From Lachnospiraceae bacterium (GTDB taxonomy: Bacteria; Bacillota; Clostridia; Lachnospirales; Lachnospiraceae), in assembly GCA_017473115.1 (NCBI GenBank), contig JAFUNC010000012.1, forward strand, positions 124,001 through 188,000: a DNA stretch of 64,000 nucleotides, in the 5' to 3' direction. Every line of letters begins with the position of its first letter. Positions within the stretch are counted from its first letter, which is position 1. The notes beneath the pieces are model-generated. The model worked only from the letters and a program-made list of their open reading frames with translations, ran no database searches and was not told the DNA's origin. Shown in pieces: positions 43,083 to 52,578 of the stretch. The position numbers and the translations under genes are program-made.

Positions 43083-44276
43083 TTATATTCTTTCTACAAA
43101 AGACGCGCGACACACAGCGTCACTGCCGTACTTCTTTCGAATATCATCGATTGCTTTATCCAGTTTCTCCAGTTTTTCATAATCCGTATTGTCAAAAAGA
43201 CTCAACTGGCGGTTACTCTCACCGTGGCTTACCCGGCCGGTTTGTACCGCGAGAAGACGAATCGGTGTGCCATCCCACATTTCATCGAACAACCGGCAAG
43301 CCGCACTATGAATCTCTGCCGTAATATTGGTAGGTGAAGACAACACCATCTGATGAGAAATGTTACTCAAATCATAAAAACGGATCCCTACGCTTACTAC
43401 TTCAATCCGAGCATCATCTTCCCTTAATCGTCTACCCACTTTCTCTGCAAGAGATAAAAGAATCTTTTTTGCCTCTGCAGATTCCGTCACATCCGCAGGA
43501 AGGGTTGTGGAATTACCATATCCTTTATTCTCTGCCGGCACCGGTTCTACCAAAGACTCGTCCAGACCGTTTGCAAAACGCCAAATACACTCGCCGTGTT
43601 TTTTTAAATGACTTCTTAAAATCTCCGGTTCCGTCTGTGCCAATTCTCCAATGGTCATAATTCCCATGGAATTCAATTTCTTAGCCGAAGCCTTTCCTAC
43701 AGAGAACAAATCACCTACGGGCAAAGGCCACATTTTCGTTTTGATTTCATTTAAAAACAGGGTATGTATTTTATTGGGTTTTTCGAAATCACTTGCCATT
43801 TTGGCAAGAATTTTACAGGATGAAATACCTACATTTACGGTAAAACCAAGGCTGTCATATATTTCGCTTTGAATACGGGCAGCCGCTTCCAAGGGCGCAC
43901 CAAACAATTTCTCCATACCCGTCATATCCATAAAGGCTTCGTCCACACTGACCTGCTCGACTTTATCGGAATATTTATGAAGAATATTCATAAAAGCCTC
44001 GGAATATTTCCCGTAAATACTATGTGTAGGAGGAATAATCAGGAGATTGGGACACTTTTTTAACGCATCCGTAATCGGTTCTCCCGTCTGCACTTTGTAT
44101 TTCTTCGCCTCCATGGATTTGGCCAGAATAACGCCATGGCGTTTCTCAATATCCCCGCCAACCGCGCATGCGATGGTTCGCAAGTCCGGTCCGGAAATTC
44201 CCTGCTCTAAACGATGCACGGCTTCCCATGACAGAAATGCATTGTTCACATCAATATGAAAAATCACTCTGTCCAT
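43083..44276 (-). CDS. dinB: DNA polymerase IV (Y family)
   Basis: 397 residues from the ATG at 44276 (AAAGGACGGCTGACC ahead); the long extension upstream overlaps the previous gene and is not used. The catalytic residues are in FHIDVNNAFLSWEAV and QVSVDEAFMDMTG. The helix-hairpin-helix and little-finger region follows (GNSTTLPADVTESAEA). The C-terminus has no full beta-clamp QL[SD]LF box; RQLSLFDN at about residue 365 fits it well. It copies damaged DNA. No LexA box was seen upstream, and it sits between a flavodiiron protein and a wall hydrolase. Confidence 0.92.
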   Translation of the reverse strand: MDRVIFHIDVNNAFLSWEAVHRLEQGISGPDLRTIACAVGGDIEKRHGVILAKSMEAKKYKVQTGEPITDALKKCPNLLIIPPTHSIYGKYSEAFMNILHKYSDKVEQVSVDEAFMDMTGMEKLFGAPLEAAARIQSEIYDSLGFTVNVGISSCKILAKMASDFEKPNKIHTLFLNEIKTKMWPLPVGDLFSVGKASAKKLNSMGIMTIGELAQTEPEILRSHLKKHGECIWRFANGLDESLVEPVPAENKGYGNSTTLPADVTESAEAKKILLSLAEKVGRRLREDDARIEVVSVGIRFYDLSNISHQMVLSSPTNITAEIHSAACRLFDEMWDGTPIRLLAVQTGRVSHGESNRQLSLFDNTDYEKLEKLDKAIDDIRKKYGSDAVCRASFVERI

Positions 44277-44361
44277 GGTCAGCCGTCCTTTCTGCATATT
44301 ATTCCGTATGCTTATTTTACATTCATTTTTCGGTTCATGCCTATTCCTTAGGTTGACATCC

Positions 44362-45528
44362 TTATGCGTTCGCCATTTCGTCCGCCAAAGCAGCCAAAGC
44401 AGCAATGGTATCTTCTTTTACCGACGAACGGATGGTTACGGTATTTTCCAATATCTTTATCTCTTTCATGCCTTCCAGAATCTCTCGCATTTTCTTTCCG
44501 GCCATAGGCGCCCACGTACCATTTTCGATTAAGGCTACCGTTCTCTTCTGATAATTCTTTGCTTTTAAATGCATCAGAAAATCTTCCATACAAGGGAAAA
44601 TTCCGCCATCGTAAGTAGAACATGCAAGAATCATTCTGTCGTATCGGAACGCATCTTCAATCGCTTCCGCCATATCATCTCTGGCAAGGTCTGTAATTGC
44701 TACCTTGGAAACTCCTTTTTCCTTAAGCATTTCTGCTATTTTCTTCGCAGCCCCGGCAGTATTGCCATAAATGGATGCATATGCCACCAACACACCTTCA
44801 TCTTCCGGAGTGTAGGAACTCCAGGTATTATACAATCCGATATAGTAACTGAGATTTTCTTTTAAAACAGGACCGTGTAAAGGGCAGATGGCACTCACAT
44901 CTACGCCGGCCAGTTTCTTCAATACAGCCTGCACCTGTGCGCCATATTTTCCTACGATATTAAAATAATATCTTCTTGCTTCACAAGCCCAGTCTTCTTC
45001 TGCATCCAAAGCACCGAATTTACCAAAACCGTCTGCTGAGAACAAAATCTTTTCATAAGTTTCATAACTCATCATTACTTCGGGCCAATGTACCATAGGT
45101 GCCATAATGAATTTCAAGCAATGTTTCCCTAATGTAAGTTCATCACCTTCTGCCACAACCACTTTTTTCGCATCCACTTCAAATCCGAAAAATTGTCCCA
45201 TAAAGGTGAATGTCTTGGCATTTCCTACAATCTTCATATCCGGAAATTCTTCCACTGCTGCCGCAATACTTCCGGCATGATCCGGTTCCATATGCGAAAC
45301 CACCAGATAATCTGGTTGTCTTGTTCCGAGAACCACTTTGATATTTGCCAGCCATTCCTCACTCTTGCGGGCATCTACCGTATCCATCAAAGCAATCTTC
45401 TCATCCATAATCAGATAGGAGTTATACGAAACTCCTTCCGGCACCACATACTGTCCTTCAAACAAATCAATATCTCTGTCATTGACACCAACATATAAAA
45501 TGTTATCCGTAATATCAACCTTGCTCAT
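44362..45528 (-). CDS. Flavodiiron protein (A-type flavoprotein, FprA)
   Basis: 388 residues. The beta-lactamase-like diiron domain has the ligands in VVSHMEPDHAGS (H-x-E-x-D-H), MVHWPEVMMSY, FSADGFGKFG and ICPLHGPVL. The flavodoxin domain follows from about 250 (VLVAYASIYGNTAGAAKKIA binds FMN). It reduces O2 to water or NO to N2O, protecting an anaerobe. Electrons usually come from rubredoxin, which is not encoded here. The start has GGAGGATAAT ahead. Confidence 0.93.
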   Translation of the reverse strand: MSKVDITDNILYVGVNDRDIDLFEGQYVVPEGVSYNSYLIMDEKIALMDTVDARKSEEWLANIKVVLGTRQPDYLVVSHMEPDHAGSIAAAVEEFPDMKIVGNAKTFTFMGQFFGFEVDAKKVVVAEGDELTLGKHCLKFIMAPMVHWPEVMMSYETYEKILFSADGFGKFGALDAEEDWACEARRYYFNIVGKYGAQVQAVLKKLAGVDVSAICPLHGPVLKENLSYYIGLYNTWSSYTPEDEGVLVAYASIYGNTAGAAKKIAEMLKEKGVSKVAITDLARDDMAEAIEDAFRYDRMILACSTYDGGIFPCMEDFLMHLKAKNYQKRTVALIENGTWAPMAGKKMREILEGMKEIKILENTVTIRSSVKEDTIAALAALADEMANA

Positions 45529-45594
45529 ATTATCCTCCGCTGTCTCATTTTGTTTTCACTGAAGCATTTTTCTACTTGTTTATCATTCAGTCAT

Positions 45595-45897
45595 TTATGC
45601 TTCATAATCCATACACGCTCTGGTTTTGGTAAAAGGACGCACCTTTCCATCTGCCACAGCCACATGGTCGGGATGTACTGCATAACCTTTTAACGCTTCC
45701 TCGTCCGTAAAAGAAGAATCCAGCATTACATCCACATTAGAAGATGCAAGACCATCAATCTGTACTTTAATTTCAATCAATCCGGGAATTTTGCCCGCAA
45801 GATTTTCCAAACCTTCTTTTATTCCTTTTTTTACTTCATTCTTTTCTTCTACCGAAAGTTCATCTTTCAACTGCCATAAAATCACGTGCTTTACCAT
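45595..45897 (-). CDS. Dabb-family stress-response barrel protein
   Basis: 100 residues. It begins MVKHVILWQLKDELSVEEKN and has the family's dimeric alpha-beta barrel pattern, with SSNVDVMLDSSFTDEEALKG and YAVHPDHVAVAD. Its His residues could face the barrel cavity. Related proteins include stress-responsive and small catalytic barrels, but no reaction can be given. It lies between the flavodiiron protein gene and a terminator. Confidence 0.85.
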   Translation of the reverse strand: MVKHVILWQLKDELSVEEKNEVKKGIKEGLENLAGKIPGLIEIKVQIDGLASSNVDVMLDSSFTDEEALKGYAVHPDHVAVADGKVRPFTKTRACMDYEA

Positions 45898-45920
45898 TTA
45901 TTATTACCTCTTTCTTTCTA

Positions 45921-45958
45921 AAAACACCCACCGGTAATCACCATGTGGGTGTTTTTTT
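45921..45958 (-). terminator. Terminator of the HD-GYP gene
   Basis: Minus strand AAAACACCCAC and GTGGGTGTTTTT with a 13-base loop, directly after the stop at 45959. Confidence 0.85.
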
Positions 45959-47170
45959 CTACTCTTGTTTTCCTTTGGTCGGATTATCGCAAAAACCTTC
46001 TCGGATCATGGCAAGCATGTGTACCACCACATCCGGATCAAACTGCTTTCCTGCATTATCATCTAACTCTTTGACAATCTTTTCTCTTGGCATTCGCGGT
46101 CTGTAGCATCTGTCGGAATTCATTGCATCATAAGCATCCGCCACACAAATAATACGGGCACACAACGGAATATCAGCACCTTTTAGTCCCTTGGGATATC
46201 CGTTTCCGTCATATCGTTCATGGTGATACAACGCACCGTCTCTGATGCCTGCAATCGCTGTAAAATTCTCAAGAACATATCCGCCTCTTGTAGTATGTTC
46301 TTCTACTATCTTGCGTTCTTCCGTGTCCAATTTTGCAGGCTTGGTTAATACATTATCCGGCACACCTATTTTTCCGCAATCATGCATCAATGCAATATAT
46401 CCCAGACTGCGTATCTCATCCGTATTCATGCCCAATCTGCGTCCAAGTTCCTGCGCATAGATGGATACTCTGGCCGAATGACCCTTGGTATAAGGATCTT
46501 TGGCATCAATCAGTCCGGCAAATGTATTCATGGTCTGAGTAATAATTTTGGCATCGTTTTCCCGCCGTCTTTCGAATGCTCTTATACGAATGGAAACAAT
46601 CAGATACGATAAAAATCCGACTACCCACACGCCTGCCGAAACCACAATCACCCAGAATATGGGATACTGCGTGTATGTCGTCTGTCGATAACCAACCAAT
46701 TCAAATTTGCTAAAATCCAGCACTTCTTTGGAAATCATAATAAAACCAAAGGTTTTCTCTTCACCGGCAGGAATAATGTTTGTATTCTCGTCCGGTGTCA
46801 AAACGATTCGCCCGCCTTCCACAGAATATGTTCCGTTCCATGAACTGTCCAAAACACCTTCTTCCGGCATTGTAATAATCAGTTTCCAATTCTCAATATC
46901 ACTGCTGTAACCATTCAGGATTGTGCCATCGTACTGGGCACCTACGGTTTGACTTTCCAAACCTTCATCATTCACCCAACTCTTGACCACATCAATTCCC
47001 ACATTTACGTGTACCGAATCGTCTCTTCCGCCGTCAAACTGCAGTGCAAACGGATTATTGGAATCTGTTTCTACCTTGTTATCCAAATATAACCAGCCGG
47101 CAACCAAAAGTAATAACGTTACTAATAAGGTGATTGCTCCCACCGGTAACTTCTTAAGTCTTTTCATCAT
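45959..47170 (-). CDS. HD-GYP phosphodiesterase with extracytoplasmic CBM2-like domain
   Basis: 403 residues from the ATG at 47170 (GGGGAAAGGGCC ahead). Membrane helix one is at about 10-28; an outside domain follows (about 45-150), helix two at about 165-192, then the cytoplasmic HD-GYP domain. HD-GYP motifs are ALMHDCGKIGVPDNV and LYHHERYDGNGYPKGL, both complete, so cyclic-di-GMP hydrolysis is expected. The outside domain has WKLIITMPEEGVLDSSWNGT and then NIIPAGEEKTFGF, which follow the 'W.L.....G......WN' and 'I.pG.s..FGF' pattern of family 2 carbohydrate-binding modules. I infer a sensor for polysaccharide. It is monocistronic. Confidence 0.85.
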   Translation of the reverse strand: MMKRLKKLPVGAITLLVTLLLLVAGWLYLDNKVETDSNNPFALQFDGGRDDSVHVNVGIDVVKSWVNDEGLESQTVGAQYDGTILNGYSSDIENWKLIITMPEEGVLDSSWNGTYSVEGGRIVLTPDENTNIIPAGEEKTFGFIMISKEVLDFSKFELVGYRQTTYTQYPIFWVIVVSAGVWVVGFLSYLIVSIRIRAFERRRENDAKIITQTMNTFAGLIDAKDPYTKGHSARVSIYAQELGRRLGMNTDEIRSLGYIALMHDCGKIGVPDNVLTKPAKLDTEERKIVEEHTTRGGYVLENFTAIAGIRDGALYHHERYDGNGYPKGLKGADIPLCARIICVADAYDAMNSDRCYRPRMPREKIVKELDDNAGKQFDPDVVVHMLAMIREGFCDNPTKGKQE

Positions 47171-47232
47171 GGCCCTTTCCCCACAATCTCCCACGTTAAA
47201 ATATTTATGCTACTGCACAAAAATACACATAC

Positions 47233-47261
47233 ATTATACACTATAGTTATATTATTGTCCA
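47233..47261 (-). promoter_or_regulatory. Promoter of the HD-GYP gene
   Basis: Minus strand TGGACA, 17 bases, TATAAT. Confidence 0.7.
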
Positions 47262-47273
47262 TTTTTTTAAGTG

Positions 47274-47300
47274 AAAAGGAGATGCTATTTTCGCATCTCC
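47274..47300 (-). terminator. Terminator of the NhaC-family gene
   Basis: Minus strand GGAGATGC-GAAAATA-GCATCTCC followed by TTTTC, about 10 bases after the stop. Confidence 0.8.
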
Positions 47301-47310
47301 CAAATTATGT

Positions 47311-48618
47311 TTATGAATCAACTGCCTTATTCTTACGTAATAAGATGAAGAACAATGCACTTACAGCCATCAATACCGGATAACAAAGATAAGGCATAAC
47401 CTCAACAGGCGATAAAGATGCTATGGTTGCCGCTGTCAACAGTTGGGCGCCATAAGGAATCATACCCTGCCCTACGGAACTGAAAATATCCAATAATGAT
47501 GCCGAGCGTTTCGGCTCCACACCATATTCATCGCTGATTTCCTTGGCAATGGGACCTGCCATAACAATCGCCACCGTATTATTTGCCGTACATACATCCA
47601 CCACAAGTGCGAGCCCTGCAATGCCCAGTTCCGCACCTCGTTTTCCTTTAATTCCCTTACGTATAATATTCAATACGAACTGAATGCCTCCGTATTCTTT
47701 TACAAGCGAAACAATACAGGCAACAATGATGGAAATTACAGTAATGTCATACATTCCCATAACACCGTCGCCCATTACCGCAAATATGTCTGAAAGCGGA
47801 AAAGCACCAGTTGCCACGCCGACAATCAATGACAACACCGTACCACCGATTAATACGATAAAAACATTGATGCCAATCAACGCCCCCACCAATACAAAAA
47901 GATAGGGTACCACTTTCCAGAAATTATAAGTCATACTGTCTGTCAATGCAAAACTTCCGTTACGTGTAAGCAGAAAAAATACAACCACGGTAATTAACGC
48001 TGCCGGAAGCACAATTAAAAAGTTTTCCTTAAACTTGTCCTTCATATCACATCCTTGGGTTTTCACCGCAGCAATGGTCGTATCGGAAATCATGGATAAG
48101 TTATCTCCGAACATGGCACCGCATACAACAGCACCGACACAGATTGCCATATCAAAGCCTGTTTTATGACTGATTTCCACTGCAATGGGGGTTAATGCCG
48201 CAACCGTACCCACGGAAGTTCCCATTGATACGGAGATAAAACATCCGATGACAAACAGACCTGCCACTGCAAAAGGTGCCGGCAATACCGATAACCCCAA
48301 ATTAACCGTGCTTTCCACACCACCCGAGGCACTCACCGTGCCGGAAAACGCCCCTGCGCAGAGGAAAATCAAACACATGGTAATAATGTTTTCATCTCCG
48401 GCACCCTTTGCGATAATTTTCATTTTATCTCCAAAAGATACCTTCCGATTTTGTAAAAATGCAACAAACAGTGCAATCAAAAAACACACAATAGCAGGAG
48501 TTTTATAAAAATCTCCCGTCACAATCCCCATTCCCAGAAAAAGAACTAAAAATATACCAATGGGAAGCAAGGCAATCGCTTTTCCCTTTATCTCAGTTTT
48601 GTTTACTTCGTTACTCAT
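47311..48618 (-). CDS. NhaC-family Na+/H+ (or amino-acid/H+) antiporter
   Basis: 435 residues with about 11-12 membrane helices. Family patches are SMGTSVGTVAALTPIAVEIS, CGAMFGDNLSMISDTTIAAV and DVCTANNTVAIVMAGPIAKE. NhaC-type proteins exchange Na+ for H+, or in some cases malate and lactate or amino acids. The substrate cannot be set by sequence alone. The gene is alone between terminators and diverges from the membrane protein gene at 48851. Confidence 0.88.
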   Translation of the reverse strand: MSNEVNKTEIKGKAIALLPIGIFLVLFLGMGIVTGDFYKTPAIVCFLIALFVAFLQNRKVSFGDKMKIIAKGAGDENIITMCLIFLCAGAFSGTVSASGGVESTVNLGLSVLPAPFAVAGLFVIGCFISVSMGTSVGTVAALTPIAVEISHKTGFDMAICVGAVVCGAMFGDNLSMISDTTIAAVKTQGCDMKDKFKENFLIVLPAALITVVVFFLLTRNGSFALTDSMTYNFWKVVPYLFVLVGALIGINVFIVLIGGTVLSLIVGVATGAFPLSDIFAVMGDGVMGMYDITVISIIVACIVSLVKEYGGIQFVLNIIRKGIKGKRGAELGIAGLALVVDVCTANNTVAIVMAGPIAKEISDEYGVEPKRSASLLDIFSSVGQGMIPYGAQLLTAATIASLSPVEVMPYLCYPVLMAVSALFFILLRKNKAVDS

Positions 48619-48762
48619 AAAATCCTCTCTTCCGTTGTATCCGTATTGCGGCTATTATATCATTGTTTCTTTGCGGAACGCAATTGTTTTATCTCCGTTT
48701 TTCTCCACATATCAAACCAATTGTAGTGCCATTCCGATTGTAAACCCGATATTAGGTTATAA

Positions 48763-48791
48763 TTGTTTTATAAAAAGAAACGTGCTATAAT
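48763..48791 (+). promoter_or_regulatory. Promoter of the gene at 48851
   Basis: TTGTTT, 17 bases, TATAAT, about 60 bases before the start. Confidence 0.6.
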
Positions 48792-48850
48792 TTTAGTCAC
48801 TTCAGACAGAAAGGAAAATATAGTCACCGGATTATATTGCTGACCGAATT

Positions 48851-50677
48851 ATGACAAAGACAAAAAACAAATCTTATCCCTATATGATTGCGGGATTTTT
48901 ATGTATTTTGATATATTATCTGCCCTATTTTATTTTAGGACAGGATTCCGCTTTCCGAATTACGGATTTTTTGGATGATGAAATTATACAATATCTGTAC
49001 AACGGTAAGTATATGTTTGCGCCTTCCGGCACCATCGTGGAGGAATGGCTGTCCGGCGTGCCCTTGGCAACCATTCAGGCACCTACTTTTACTTTAATTC
49101 TGTTTTTTAAGTTTTTACCTTTTTTTGAAGCAGTTATGGTCAGTTGTATTTTCGGAACGGTATTTGCTTTCCTGGGTATGTTTCTTCTTTGCGACAAGGT
49201 TTTAAAAGGCGAAAAGAAGTATGTTACATTAATGACTTCGGTACTGTTTTGCATTTTACCCTATTATCCGCCTTACGGTTTATCTTCCGTAGGTATTCCT
49301 TTGGTAATATGGGCCTGCATCCGGATGTATGAAGTATCTTCGGAACATAAAGATTTAAAATTCGGCAAATTACTTGTAAAATGCCTGCCTTACATTCTGG
49401 TTTGCATTTTTTATGCCTTATCCTCATCCTTGATTTGGGCAGGATATTTCGTGGTAGGTTTTATGGTTGTTGCTGCAATCATTCTGTTATTCAAAAAGAA
49501 AAAAGCAGGCAACTTCCTTCTGATTGCTTCCGCATTGATGACAATAACTTATTGTTTTGTTTTCCGCGAAACATTAATCAGCGTATTGTTCGGAACCTTT
49601 ACTTCCCATCGTTCCGACCCTGATAAAATTTACTCTGCTTCTGATTTCCTGCAAAGTTTTATCGATATGTTTAAATACGGACAGTATCATGCTCCCAGTT
49701 TGCACACCTATATCATGGCCTTTTCGCTTTTGATGATTGTAATCGGTTTGATTTTTTATAAAAAATTCACTCCGGCCGTAAAAAAACAGGTTATTCTCGC
49801 CGCAAGCATCTGGGGCAGTCTGTTGTTCATTGCACTGTTCCACGCTTTTTATGTCAGCGAAGCGGGCCTTACGGTTCGTAAATATCTCGGTCCCCTGGAA
49901 AGTTTCCAGTTGAACCGCATTTACTGGTTGAACCCCACACTCTGGTATTTGGAACTTGCATTGGCCACCGTGATTCTCTTTGCCGTTGCGGACTTGGTTT
50001 TAAGTTGGCTTTGTAAAATCATCAACTCCCAAAAAGAAAAAATCGGCGCAAAACTACAAAACCTGTTGTTAAGGATTTTTTGCATCGGATTTGTGATTGG
50101 ATTCGGACTGTTTTTTACAAATTATATTATTCATCACATCAACAGTGTAGAATATTATTCCAACCTACAGCGGCTTTGGGGCAATACGAACGGTCACTGG
50201 ACATATCATGAATTTTATGACCATGAATTGTTTGATGAAATCGAAGCCTACATCGGCAAAGACCAAAGCGAATATCGTATCGGTTGTGTCGGATTTGTAC
50301 CTGCCATTGCCCAGGCAAACGGCTTCTATACCGTGGATGCTTATTCCACCAATTATCCCTTGGAATACAAACGCCAATTCCGAACCGTCATCGAAAAAGA
50401 ATTGGATAAAAGCGCCAATCTGACGGCCTATTACGACCACTGGGGCAGCCGTTGCTATCTCTTCTCCGCCGAACTGGATACCAAATTCCAAACCGGCAAA
50501 GACGAAAACATTGTCCTGGAAAACTTTGAAATTAACACTGCCGCTTTAAAAGACCTGGGTTGCGATTACATCTTCTCCGCCGTAAAAATCGGCAATGCCG
50601 AAGAAATTAACCTGACGCTTTTGGACGTATTTACGACAGACAGCAGCAAAATCGAAATATACGTATATGAACTTTAA
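48851..50677 (+). CDS. Multi-pass membrane protein, DUF6044-like
   Basis: 608 residues. About ten membrane helices fill the first two thirds, followed by an outside domain (about 430-608). The opening, MTKTKNKSYPYMIAGFLCIL, leads into an acidic loop, FRITDFLDDEIIQYLYNGKY. An acid-rich first outer loop and a C-terminal globular part are the layout of YfhO/GT-C-like proteins that move lipid-linked sugars. I recall DUF6044 as the closest family but cannot be sure. A role in surface glycan modification is plausible. The ribosome site is not obvious, with the start set by the longest frame. Confidence 0.65.
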   Translation: MTKTKNKSYPYMIAGFLCILIYYLPYFILGQDSAFRITDFLDDEIIQYLYNGKYMFAPSGTIVEEWLSGVPLATIQAPTFTLILFFKFLPFFEAVMVSCIFGTVFAFLGMFLLCDKVLKGEKKYVTLMTSVLFCILPYYPPYGLSSVGIPLVIWACIRMYEVSSEHKDLKFGKLLVKCLPYILVCIFYALSSSLIWAGYFVVGFMVVAAIILLFKKKKAGNFLLIASALMTITYCFVFRETLISVLFGTFTSHRSDPDKIYSASDFLQSFIDMFKYGQYHAPSLHTYIMAFSLLMIVIGLIFYKKFTPAVKKQVILAASIWGSLLFIALFHAFYVSEAGLTVRKYLGPLESFQLNRIYWLNPTLWYLELALATVILFAVADLVLSWLCKIINSQKEKIGAKLQNLLLRIFCIGFVIGFGLFFTNYIIHHINSVEYYSNLQRLWGNTNGHWTYHEFYDHELFDEIEAYIGKDQSEYRIGCVGFVPAIAQANGFYTVDAYSTNYPLEYKRQFRTVIEKELDKSANLTAYYDHWGSRCYLFSAELDTKFQTGKDENIVLENFEINTAALKDLGCDYIFSAVKIGNAEEINLTLLDVFTTDSSKIEIYVYEL

Positions 50678-50680
50678 AAG

Positions 50681-50728
50681 AAAACCATATTTTTACCCTT
50701 GTTTTAAGAGGTAAAAATATGGTTTTTT
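50681..50728. terminator. Long bidirectional terminator between 50677 and 50732
   Basis: AAAACCATATTTTTACC and GGTAAAAATATGGTTTT are perfect 17-base inverted repeats around a 12-base loop. T runs on both strands allow it to end both converging genes. Confidence 0.9.
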
Positions 50729-50731
50729 CAC

Positions 50732-51118
50732 TCACCCCTCCGTATGACACGGCGTAAAAGGACGTTTCTCCAGTTCTTCTTTTAAACTTTCATACGCAAT
50801 AAAAACTTTGCCGGGTTTGGTATATTCCCCGTGAGATTTATACTTTCTGCACAGTTGCGCAAATTTCTGCGCGAAAGCCTTTTGTATTTTAGGATTATAA
50901 TCACGATATCTCCGGAACAAATCCACATCCTCATCTGCCCACAGCACCGGCATCATTCGGAGTTGCCCGTCGTACCTTTGATCACAGATATAATCAATTA
51001 CCCGGATTCCGTACTTTTTAACCGCCCACGCCGATAAGTCGGCAAGCAAAGGCGTTGGTTCTATAGTATTTTCATATAAATCTTTTGCATGCAAAAACTG
51101 TTCTTCACTCAAAAACAT
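50732..51118 (-). CDS. Unknown soluble protein
   Basis: 128 residues from the ATG at 51118 (AAGGAGTGCAAG ahead). It begins MFLSEEQFLHAKDLYENTIE and is helical with many Tyr, Lys and Arg residues (YGIRVIDYICDQRYDGQLRM, then RYRDYNPKIQKAFAQKFAQL). No membrane segment, Cys cluster or known motif is seen. It forms a single-gene unit that ends at the bidirectional terminator. Confidence 0.6.
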   Translation of the reverse strand: MFLSEEQFLHAKDLYENTIEPTPLLADLSAWAVKKYGIRVIDYICDQRYDGQLRMMPVLWADEDVDLFRRYRDYNPKIQKAFAQKFAQLCRKYKSHGEYTKPGKVFIAYESLKEELEKRPFTPCHTEG

Positions 51119-51262
51119 CTTGCACTCCTTCCCCAAAGAAAAAAGAACTCCCTTCTTCATTCTTTGCTCATATAAATATTACTCATTCCGGAAAATTCGG
51201 GCGACCGCCCGGGAAAACAGATTTCTGTCGAAAATGTAAGACAGAACTATTTTTCAAACGAA

Positions 51263-51291
51263 AAAGCACGCAATCAATTTGCGTGCTTTCA
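51263..51291 (-). terminator. Terminator of the dCMP deaminase gene
   Basis: Minus strand AAAGCACGCAA-ATTGA-TTGCGTGCTTT followed by TTCG. It is about 70 bases past the stop. Confidence 0.7.
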
Positions 51292-51358
51292 TTCTAACAT
51301 TCCTTATGACACAATTCAACAACTACACGTCGACAAATATCGACAATAGATATATCTT

Positions 51359-51850
51359 TTATTCCGCGCTCTGCACCCATTCCAGTTCCGTTGCCGCCTT
51401 TACTTCATAACAATCCGGGCCTTCCCCTACGCGTAAATAAACATTACGGATTCCGGCCTGAATAATGGTTCTTGCACACAAAGGACAAGGTTTCGCTTTA
51501 TGAATGGTGTTGTCCTTCGGATTCACTCCGGCAAGATACAAATCCGCTCCGATGGTCTGCTGTCGGGAGCAATTCAAAAGTGCATTGGCTTCTGCATGCA
51601 CCGCACGGCAGATTCCGTATCCGTCTCCCTGGTGCATATCTCTCTCCATACGGGGACACTCACCCAAATCGCAACAATTTTCAAATCCTCTGGGGGCACC
51701 GTTGTAACCCGTAGAAATGACCACGTCATCTTTTACAATGACTGCGCCGTATTTTCTCTTAATGCAAGTGCTTCGGTAAGCAAATACTTCCGCACAGTTT
51801 AAATAGGTATCAATTTTAGAAATTCGTTTTCCGTTCTCAGGCGTAACCAT
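51359..51850 (-). CDS. Deoxycytidylate deaminase (ComEB-like)
   Basis: 163 residues. Zinc motifs are AVHAEANALLN (His and catalytic Glu) and KPCPLCARTIIQAGIRN (C-x2-C). TGYNGAPRGFENC is typical of dCMP deaminases. It converts dCMP to dUMP for thymidylate synthesis; in Bacillus the homologue lies in the competence locus. It starts one base after the stop of the HD-domain gene (TAATATG), so the pair is translated together. Both enzymes act on nucleotides or phosphate esters. Confidence 0.92.
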   Translation of the reverse strand: MVTPENGKRISKIDTYLNCAEVFAYRSTCIKRKYGAVIVKDDVVISTGYNGAPRGFENCCDLGECPRMERDMHQGDGYGICRAVHAEANALLNCSRQQTIGADLYLAGVNPKDNTIHKAKPCPLCARTIIQAGIRNVYLRVGEGPDCYEVKAATELEWVQSAE

Positions 51851-51851
51851 A

Positions 51852-52496
51852 TTATTTCAATCCTTCCCATTCATCCATAAACTCGTCAATATATTCTTTC
51901 ATATACCGTTCCCTATGCTTCGCAATTACCTTGGCGCTTTCGGTATTCATCATATCTTTCAACAAAAATAACTTCTCATAAAAATGATTCACCGTAGTGG
52001 ATACATGATTCTCATATTCTTCCTTGTCCATATGAAGTATCGGCTTAATTTCCGGGTCATACATAATACGATTATGATTACCTCCATAAGCAAAGGCTCT
52101 TGCAATACCCATAGCCCCCAACGCATCCAGACGGTCTGCATCCTGTACACATTTACCTTCCAATGTCTTCGGCACCACGCTGTCAGTCCCCGCAAAAGAG
52201 ACTTCGCCTATCATTTCTTTTATCTCCTCAATGGTTACTTCGGACAAATTCTGCGACTGCATAAAAGTCACTGCCCTGTCCTTATTGACGCAGGTTTCCG
52301 GCGATAGTTTTCGATCATCCACATCATGTAAAAGCGCTGCCAACTGTACCATTTGTACATCAGCATGTTCTTGTAGGGCAAGTTTTGTTGCCATTTTATA
52401 CACGCGCATGGTATGAAAATAATCATGACCGCTAAAATCCGTTGCAAATACTTCTTTCACGTATGCAATTGTATTATCAATCAATCGACTCTCCAT
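51852..52496 (-). CDS. HD-domain phosphohydrolase
   Basis: 214 residues from the ATG at 52496 (GGGAGGGCAT ahead). The HD metal-binding residues are in GHDYFHTMRVYKMA, LLHDVDDRKL and VQDADRLDALGAM. It resembles YpgQ/YedJ-type proteins, some of which hydrolyse nucleoside triphosphates. It is coupled to dCMP deaminase downstream, which supports a nucleotide role, though the substrate is unknown. Confidence 0.87.
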   Translation of the reverse strand: MESRLIDNTIAYVKEVFATDFSGHDYFHTMRVYKMATKLALQEHADVQMVQLAALLHDVDDRKLSPETCVNKDRAVTFMQSQNLSEVTIEEIKEMIGEVSFAGTDSVVPKTLEGKCVQDADRLDALGAMGIARAFAYGGNHNRIMYDPEIKPILHMDKEEYENHVSTTVNHFYEKLFLLKDMMNTESAKVIAKHRERYMKEYIDEFMDEWEGLK

Positions 52497-52578
52497 ATGC
52501 CCTCCCGCAATTTTTATTTTATCATTCACACTTTTTTAATTCAATAGAATACTTTTTATAAAAATTTTTAAAAAGTAC

